Assembly: GCA_021736615.1 (NCBI GenBank)
Contig: JAIPFN010000220.1
Location: 1-9,834, forward strand
Length of the DNA: 9,834 nucleotides
Reading direction: 5' to 3'
Source: Phycisphaerae bacterium
GTDB taxonomy: Bacteria > Planctomycetota > Phycisphaerae > Sedimentisphaerales > Anaerohalosphaeraceae
The notes under the pieces are model-generated. The model had not been told where the DNA came from. It saw only the letters and a program-made list of their open reading frames with translations, and searched no databases. The stretch's first letter is position 1; each line of letters begins with the position of its first letter. Shown piece by piece: positions 5,881-9,834 of this stretch. Made by a program: the position numbers and the translations under genes.

Positions 5881-5903
5881 CGATAATTATCGCAGTTAAC
5901 TGC
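5881..5903. promoter_or_regulatory. Two adjacent perfect 12-bp palindromes
   Basis: CGATAATTATCG (5881-5892) and GCAGTTAACTGC (5892-5903) are each perfectly self-complementary and share one G. They lie about 22 bases upstream of the predicted -35 of the 239-residue gene. Part of the pair (TTATCGCAGT, 5887-5896) is repeated in inverted orientation at 5812-5821. The arrangement suggests binding sites for a dimeric regulator. Confidence 0.4.
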
Positions 5904-6222
5904 CAAAACTCAAGTGTTATTTATTTTCTTAATCAATTCTTTGCTGTGTTTATGTGTCGTATTTTACTGCATTTAAACCGAATCAGGTGAGATTGTAACA
6001 CAAACTAATCTGTTTGCAACAATTTTACGGTAAAAACGACAGCAATAATAATACAGGTAACGCTAATTCATTGCCAGATAATAACTTGGGCATTACAGAA
6101 AATTTAGGTAATTTGCATTTTTTCTGTAAATGAGATGCCAAAAGGGAGAAACTATGCATTTTTTGTAAAGCCGCAAGGGGTGCACCTGCGATTTTATCCC
6201 TGCGATTTCGCATCGCCTTATG
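5904..6222. other. AT-rich intergenic region without a convincing gene
   Basis: The whole gap between genes is 5784-6222. Its right-hand part lies downstream of the lptC-like gene and upstream of the 239-residue gene, both on the minus strand. It holds the repeat cluster at 6089-6169, an 8-bp palindrome GGTGCACC (6179-6186) and a TGCGATTT direct repeat near 6187-6208. I found no strong intrinsic terminator for the lptC-like gene, no tRNA and no coding frame with a good ribosome binding site. A 62-codon minus-strand frame at 6025-6213 is open but unconvincing. Confidence 0.6.
6089..6169. repeat. Inverted and direct repeat cluster (TTTTCTGTAA)
   Basis: TTACAGAAAA (6093-6102) and TTTTCTGTAA (6120-6129) form an exact 10-bp inverted repeat with a 17-base loop, flanked by a second inverted pair GGCAT (6089-6093) and ATGCC (6135-6139). 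The right arm is part of a direct repeat: TGCATTTTTTCTGTAAA (6114-6130) recurs as TGCATTTTTTGTAAA (6155-6169), 41 bases later. Neither strand shows a proper terminator T-tract after the hairpin. Confidence 0.5.
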
Positions 6223-8646
6223 TTATTCAGGTTTTTGCGGTAGCTGTATCGTAGATGTGCCTGATATTCCTGTTACCAATTCGCGGGTGGCCATGTTATA
6301 GGTTATCTTGTCAGTGCTTAGTCCATTGGCCATGCACGGGTTGCCTTCGGTGCCGGTGATCAGCATTGTTGAGTTGGCAACATCATAAAAAAGGTTGTCG
6401 CCGATAAAATTATTTGTTTCATTCTGGCCGTCTATTTCCTTGAACGAGACCGTATCGCTTGCCGTCAAGGCTGCCAGTTCTGTGCGTCCGTCAGCCGTTG
6501 TCATAAAGTTGGCCTCAATATTTCTTGCCGCCGCATAAGTTACCTTACCGTATTCGCGCCCTGGCTGATCGGTGACAAGCGGGATGTGCTGAATTTTGAC
6601 CGAATCGGATGAACCGTCTGCGACGACTTTATTTGCGACGGTGTACCACTTGAGCGAGTCAAAGTCCTTAATTCTCGCATAGCAAGGCTCCTGGAGTGTG
6701 ATCTTGTTGTTGGAGTCAGCCTCTGAAGACTCGACTTTCGGCGCGTTGGAATTGTCTATCTCGATAACGCCCGGGCCTTTTGCTTCTACGAACTCATCGC
6801 TTGCGTCATAGTCTATCCGCTGGCATTTAAGCCTGATAAGTGTGAGAATCGTTTCGGCTGCCTTGCGTTTTGAAAACAGTTCGACATTTTCGCCGAGAAC
6901 GGATATGTGACTGATCGAGTTTTCATTTGCCGACGAATCGAGATCGACGACGAGTTGGTCGCCATGTACGGTGTTTTCCGTCACGTACAGTTCGTCTATT
7001 ATTTTTCGCATACCTTCGACGTCGCCATTGAAAACGACCTGATCCCTGTCGCCGAAATATTCGGCATTGTCTCTAGCCGTGATATTGATAGGTATCTGAG
7101 GCTGGTCGGGTCCAGCGTTGGGATCGGGGTCACCGTAGATCAGCAGGTTGATCGGACCGGTGGCGTATGCGTACTTTGCTTTCATATCGTAATCAATTTT
7201 TCTGGCATGGAATCTCGTGGGCTTACGCAGGATTGCCGGGGCAGGGTTGGAATCGACCGCTTCGGCAAAACTTGCATACTCGATATGCGGCAGCGGCTGA
7301 ATTAATTCGGCAGTCTCGCCGGCATAGATAAGACCATGATCGCCTGACGCATTCTGGGGTTTTACAACCTGTGCCTTGTCCATCAAAGCCGTCATGGTCT
7401 CTGCAAAAGTTGATGCAACCGGCGGGGTCTGGTGTTTATCGTCATTTACATTCGACATCAGTTGAACTACGAAACCTTCCTTACACGTTAAAACAACTTC
7501 GGTTGTCTCATTGGAGGCATCGGCAGGTTCCGCCGAAGCTGCTGCTGAATTGCCCGAAGACGCATCTTTCAAATCAGTATTTTTCTTCGAATCGGCTATC
7601 TGACTTGAAGCGGGCCCGGAAGTTTTTTCGTCAGGAGTTTTTCCGTTAGCCGAGTTCGCAGAAGCAGCCTGCCCGGAATCCGATTGAGATAAAATCAGAT
7701 TTTTGATGTTCAGCTCTTCATGGCCCTTTACTACCAGTTCATCGCCGTATTCAATGTTTACATCCTTGAGAAATCTGCAGTGGTAATAATCGATTTCTTC
7801 CTGGGCGGACTTCTCCGGCGCGCTATCATTATCAGCTGCCGCCAAAACAGGATCGCCAGTTGTATCGGAGGCAACTTCGTCGGCAGCTTCTCCGTTAGTT
7901 TCATCGGCTGTAGTATTTGAACCGGCCGCAGCGGCGGTCTTGTCTTCGGCGTTTTTGCGATCTTTCGACAGCATTGCAACATCTTTGATCCTGATAAAAT
8001 CAAGATCCTTCATTTCGAAGTATTCGATCCTGCTTTTAGCCGAGTTATAAATCAAGATCATGCCGGTACCTTCCATAACGACATCATCAAAAACAGCTTT
8101 TACGGATTTATCGGTAGCCAGTTCCGACCTTTCGCTGTCATAGTCGAGGTCTTCAAGGTAGACAACGCCATCGGTCGGTACGCCTTGATTCTCGAAAGTT
8201 ATTTCAAGCTTTACATTTCCATAGAGCCTGGCGTTCTGCGGAGTGTATTTGTTCATGGCTTCCTTCATCTGGAAGTTACCCTCGTCGGAAGTGATCTTGC
8301 ACTGAAAGCGGTCACCGAAAAACTGCATGTACGGATCCTGGAGCCTCCATTTTTCGCTGTCCTTTCCGCTGTTCTTTTCGGGATTGAGCAACTTTCCAAA
8401 CCCGAAAACCCTTACGACTTTCTTTGTGATCGGGTCGCGTGTGATAAATCCGGATTTACTGGCAGGACCTATGACGCTTTCGTCGATCTTCAGGGAACCG
8501 AATTCCGGAACACCAAGAACTTTTCTGTTTTGTTCCTGAGCCTGTTCGATCTGGGAGTTTTCAGAATTTTTGCTGTAAATCAGAAAAAAGATTATTACAG
8601 CTGCTGCCGCGATCAGACCTATTTTCACTTTTCTCATTGGGATCAT
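6223..8646 (-). CDS. Large LptC/OstA-like LPS transport protein
   Basis: The protein has 807 residues from the ATG at 8646. A single N-terminal membrane helix (about 7-24) anchors a periplasmic body, the LptC plan. Residues about 60-230 look LptC-like (LQDPYMQFF, ARLYGNVKLE, LEDLDYDSE, VMEGTGM). The C-terminal half, from about 480, repeats OstA/LptA-like beta-strand phrases, such as FHARKIDYDM, ADGSSDSVKI, DNLFYDVANSTMLITG and STDKITYNMATREL. Two Ala/Ser/Asp-rich linkers, at about 231-283 and 321-383, surround a short beta island (YYHCRFLKDVNIEY). E. coli LptC has 191 residues and LptA 185, so this is about four times larger and may combine both roles. It follows kdsC by 16 bases, the usual kdsC-lptC order, but no lptA or lptB follows. 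GGCGG lies 7 bases before the chosen ATG; a TTG at 8670 would add 8 residues and overlap kdsC. Family call confident, domain borders approximate. Confidence 0.8.
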   Translation of the reverse strand: MIPMRKVKIGLIAAAAVIIFFLIYSKNSENSQIEQAQEQNRKVLGVPEFGSLKIDESVIGPASKSGFITRDPITKKVVRVFGFGKLLNPEKNSGKDSEKWRLQDPYMQFFGDRFQCKITSDEGNFQMKEAMNKYTPQNARLYGNVKLEITFENQGVPTDGVVYLEDLDYDSERSELATDKSVKAVFDDVVMEGTGMILIYNSAKSRIEYFEMKDLDFIRIKDVAMLSKDRKNAEDKTAAAAGSNTTADETNGEAADEVASDTTGDPVLAAADNDSAPEKSAQEEIDYYHCRFLKDVNIEYGDELVVKGHEELNIKNLILSQSDSGQAASANSANGKTPDEKTSGPASSQIADSKKNTDLKDASSGNSAAASAEPADASNETTEVVLTCKEGFVVQLMSNVNDDKHQTPPVASTFAETMTALMDKAQVVKPQNASGDHGLIYAGETAELIQPLPHIEYASFAEAVDSNPAPAILRKPTRFHARKIDYDMKAKYAYATGPINLLIYGDPDPNAGPDQPQIPINITARDNAEYFGDRDQVVFNGDVEGMRKIIDELYVTENTVHGDQLVVDLDSSANENSISHISVLGENVELFSKRKAAETILTLIRLKCQRIDYDASDEFVEAKGPGVIEIDNSNAPKVESSEADSNNKITLQEPCYARIKDFDSLKWYTVANKVVADGSSDSVKIQHIPLVTDQPGREYGKVTYAAARNIEANFMTTADGRTELAALTASDTVSFKEIDGQNETNNFIGDNLFYDVANSTMLITGTEGNPCMANGLSTDKITYNMATRELVTGISGTSTIQLPQKPE

Positions 8647-8662
8647 ATTATCACCGCCAGAT

Positions 8663-9190
8663 TCAGACAAGATACCTTTGCATCAGGTCTTGCCATTTGC
8701 CATTTCGTTTCAGGATATATTCTATTACTTCACGCACGGCACCGTTGCCGCCTGTTTTTGTCGTGGTGTAATCTGCGACTTGCTTAAGCTCATCGACCGC
8801 GTTTGCGACCGCGACGCCAAAGCCAGCTCTTCGAACCAGCGGCAAGTCCAGCAGGTCGTCGCCGATAAAGGCAACTTCGCTATAGTCAAGCGAGATCTCT
8901 TCAAGTAAAGAGTCCAGGGCGGGAAGCTTTTTCTTAGCGCCCTGCACAACATGGCCGATGCTCAACTGTTCGGCGCGGATGGCAGTAGCTCCCGAGGGTC
9001 GCCCGCTGATTATGGCCGTCTGAAAACCGGCCCTGTGCCAGAGCTTAACGCCGTGCCCGTCAACAATGCTGAAATTCTTCCCTTCGGAACCGTCGGAATT
9101 AATGATCACGGTCCCGTCGGTCATCACCCCGTCAACATCCATGACAAGCATTTTAATCTTTGAAAAGTCTATCTCGTTTAACTGACTCAT
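8663..9190 (-). CDS. kdsC: 3-deoxy-D-manno-octulosonate-8-phosphate phosphatase
   Basis: KdsC removes phosphate from Kdo-8-phosphate to give Kdo, the first core sugar of LPS; it acts in the cytoplasm as a tetrameric HAD-family enzyme. The product has 175 residues, close to the 188 of E. coli KdsC. Motif I is LVMDVDGVMTDG with Asp18 and Asp20, motif II is ISGRPS (61-66), the lysine region is AKKK (85-88) and motif IV is IGDDLLDLP (109-117). There is no cap domain, as expected. The C-terminal GGNGAVREVIEYIL (148-161) matches the conserved tail that reaches into the neighbouring active site. I chose the ATG at 9190, which has TGGG 7 bases upstream. An ATG at 9202 and a TTG at 9232 are possible; the TTG overlaps the rng stop codon as TTGA and would suggest translational coupling. 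The gene sits between an RNase E/G gene and the lptC-like gene, closely spaced and probably cotranscribed. Confidence 0.93.
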   Translation of the reverse strand: MSQLNEIDFSKIKMLVMDVDGVMTDGTVIINSDGSEGKNFSIVDGHGVKLWHRAGFQTAIISGRPSGATAIRAEQLSIGHVVQGAKKKLPALDSLLEEISLDYSEVAFIGDDLLDLPLVRRAGFGVAVANAVDELKQVADYTTTKTGGNGAVREVIEYILKRNGKWQDLMQRYLV

Positions 9191-9228
9191 TTCAGAACCC
9201 ATTCTTAAAGCTAATTGCTGATCCCTGA

Positions 9229-9834
9229 TCAAAACTTTACTACTGTTCCTATTTCATTGTAGCATGTTATTCTGGAATTTTCTCCGACGCATCCAGGGTC
9301 TCCATAGATTTTAACCTCTTTTGCCGATTCCTGCTCAAGTCGTGTCAGTACCGAGCGGTTTCGGTTCTGGAGGAAGTCTGAAAGTTCCTGGGAGACGAAC
9401 AATTCGATCCTTACCACACCCTTTCTGGCAGCGGCGAGATGTATTGTTCTCATAATCTCCATCGACTGCGACTCCAGATTCTTTATGACCCCGGTGCCCA
9501 AACAGTGGGGACACTTTAGATATGTGCTCGTCTGCAGCGATGGACGCATCCTCTGGCGGGTAAGTTCGATAAGTCCGAACTGACTCATCCGCAAAGCCTT
9601 TGAGCGAGCGCGGTCGGACTTAAGTTCGCTGCGGAAGACTTTTTCGACCTGGCGTTTGTTGCTGTTATCACGCATGTCGATAAAATCGCAGATGATCAAA
9701 CCGCCCATGTCCCGAAGTTTAAGCTGACGAACGATCTCTTTTGCCGCCTCGACATTGATCTTCAGTGCGGTCTGCTCTGCGTTTTCCTGCTTGCGATACC
9801 TGCCGCTGTTAACGTCGATAGCGACAAGGGCCTC
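9229..9834 (-). CDS. rng: Ribonuclease E/G, 5' end outside the window
   Basis: This is the C-terminal 201 residues of an RNase E/G-family endoribonuclease, which cleaves single-stranded A/U-rich RNA and matures rRNA. The frame is open to the window edge, so the start lies beyond 9834; the ATG at 9708 is internal. The visible part begins EALVAIDVNSGRYR, containing one catalytic Asp, continues through EAAKEIVRQLKLRDMGGLIICDFIDMRD with the second catalytic Asp in FIDM, then LTRQRMRPS and the Zn-link CPHCLGTG that dimerises the enzyme. The protein ends about 90 residues after the Zn-link with no long disordered scaffold tail, so it is RNase G-like rather than a full degradosome RNase E. kdsC follows after 38 bases. 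Which of the rng and rne names is correct cannot be settled from the fragment. Confidence 0.93.
   Translation of the reverse strand, partial: EALVAIDVNSGRYRKQENAEQTALKINVEAAKEIVRQLKLRDMGGLIICDFIDMRDNSNKRQVEKVFRSELKSDRARSKALRMSQFGLIELTRQRMRPSLQTSTYLKCPHCLGTGVIKNLESQSMEIMRTIHLAAARKGVVRIELFVSQELSDFLQNRNRSVLTRLEQESAKEVKIYGDPGCVGENSRITCYNEIGTVVKF

Noticed and set aside
6142..6169. Tiny frame ATG CAT TTT TTG TAA after AGGGAG
   Set aside because: It looks like a leader peptide with a ribosome binding site, but no plus-strand gene follows, so there is nothing for it to control.
6025..6213. 62-codon open frame on the minus strand downstream of the lptC-like gene
   Set aside because: The upstream AAGG is only two bases from the ATG, the sequence covers the repeat cluster and looks like translated AT-rich spacer, and no family is recognisable. 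It cannot be excluded completely.
6179..6222. Search for an intrinsic terminator of the lptC-like gene
   Set aside because: Only short stems (GCGAT/ATCGC) and an 8-bp palindrome are present, and none is followed by a T-run on the minus strand.
8185..8787. 200-codon open frame on the plus strand
   Set aside because: It runs antisense across the 5' part of the lptC-like gene and the 3' end of kdsC. Both of those have clear family signatures.

Overview
The window comes from a Gram-negative-type bacterium, most likely a member of the Planctomycetota (Phycisphaerae/Sedimentisphaerales-like). This placement is inferred, not proven. The grounds are an RNase Y and an RNase E/G in the same stretch, a Kdo/LPS-export gene pair (kdsC and an lptC-like gene), a NifA-type sigma54 activator, a lipoprotein signal, moderate GC with AT-rich gaps, and GGGCTGGAAGCCC-type palindromic repeats that I recall from planctomycete genomes. 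No rRNA, tRNA, CRISPR array, transposase, phage gene or integration site is visible. It reads as chromosomal core sequence with a few lineage-specific genes.

Layout from left to right. (1) Positions 1-2436, + strand: the 3' part of rny (RNase Y), a 110-base gap with a strong hairpin, a heptameric TTAG repeat and two competing small hairpins, then a YmdB-family phosphodiesterase. (2) Positions 2462-4327, - strand: a GAF-AAA+-Fis sigma54-dependent activator that converges on ymdB with a 25-base gap, preceded by a small basic protein of unknown function. (3) Positions 4475-4885, + strand: a promoter and a 110-residue coiled-coil lipoprotein. (4) Positions 4922-5859, - strand: an unrecognised 239-residue protein with its own predicted promoter, two adjacent 12-bp palindromes upstream and two hairpins with T-tracts downstream. 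(5) Positions 5860-6222: an AT-rich gap with repeats and no convincing gene. (6) Positions 6223-9834, - strand: RNase E/G (5' end outside the window), kdsC and a very large LptC/OstA-like protein, closely spaced and probably one transcript.

How the genes work together. KdsC makes Kdo, the inner-core sugar of LPS. The LptC/OstA-like protein should belong to the periplasmic bridge that carries LPS to the outer membrane. RNase Y and RNase E/G are the two alternative initiators of bacterial mRNA decay, and both are encoded here. YmdB commonly sits next to rny. The sigma54 activator has no obvious target operon in the window.

Nothing here is clearly a new defence or mobile system. The points most worth a second look are the unusual 807-residue LptC/OstA protein with disordered linkers and no lptA/lptB immediately after it, the possible RNA switch and heptad repeats around ymdB, and the palindrome-controlled unknown gene at 5064-5783.
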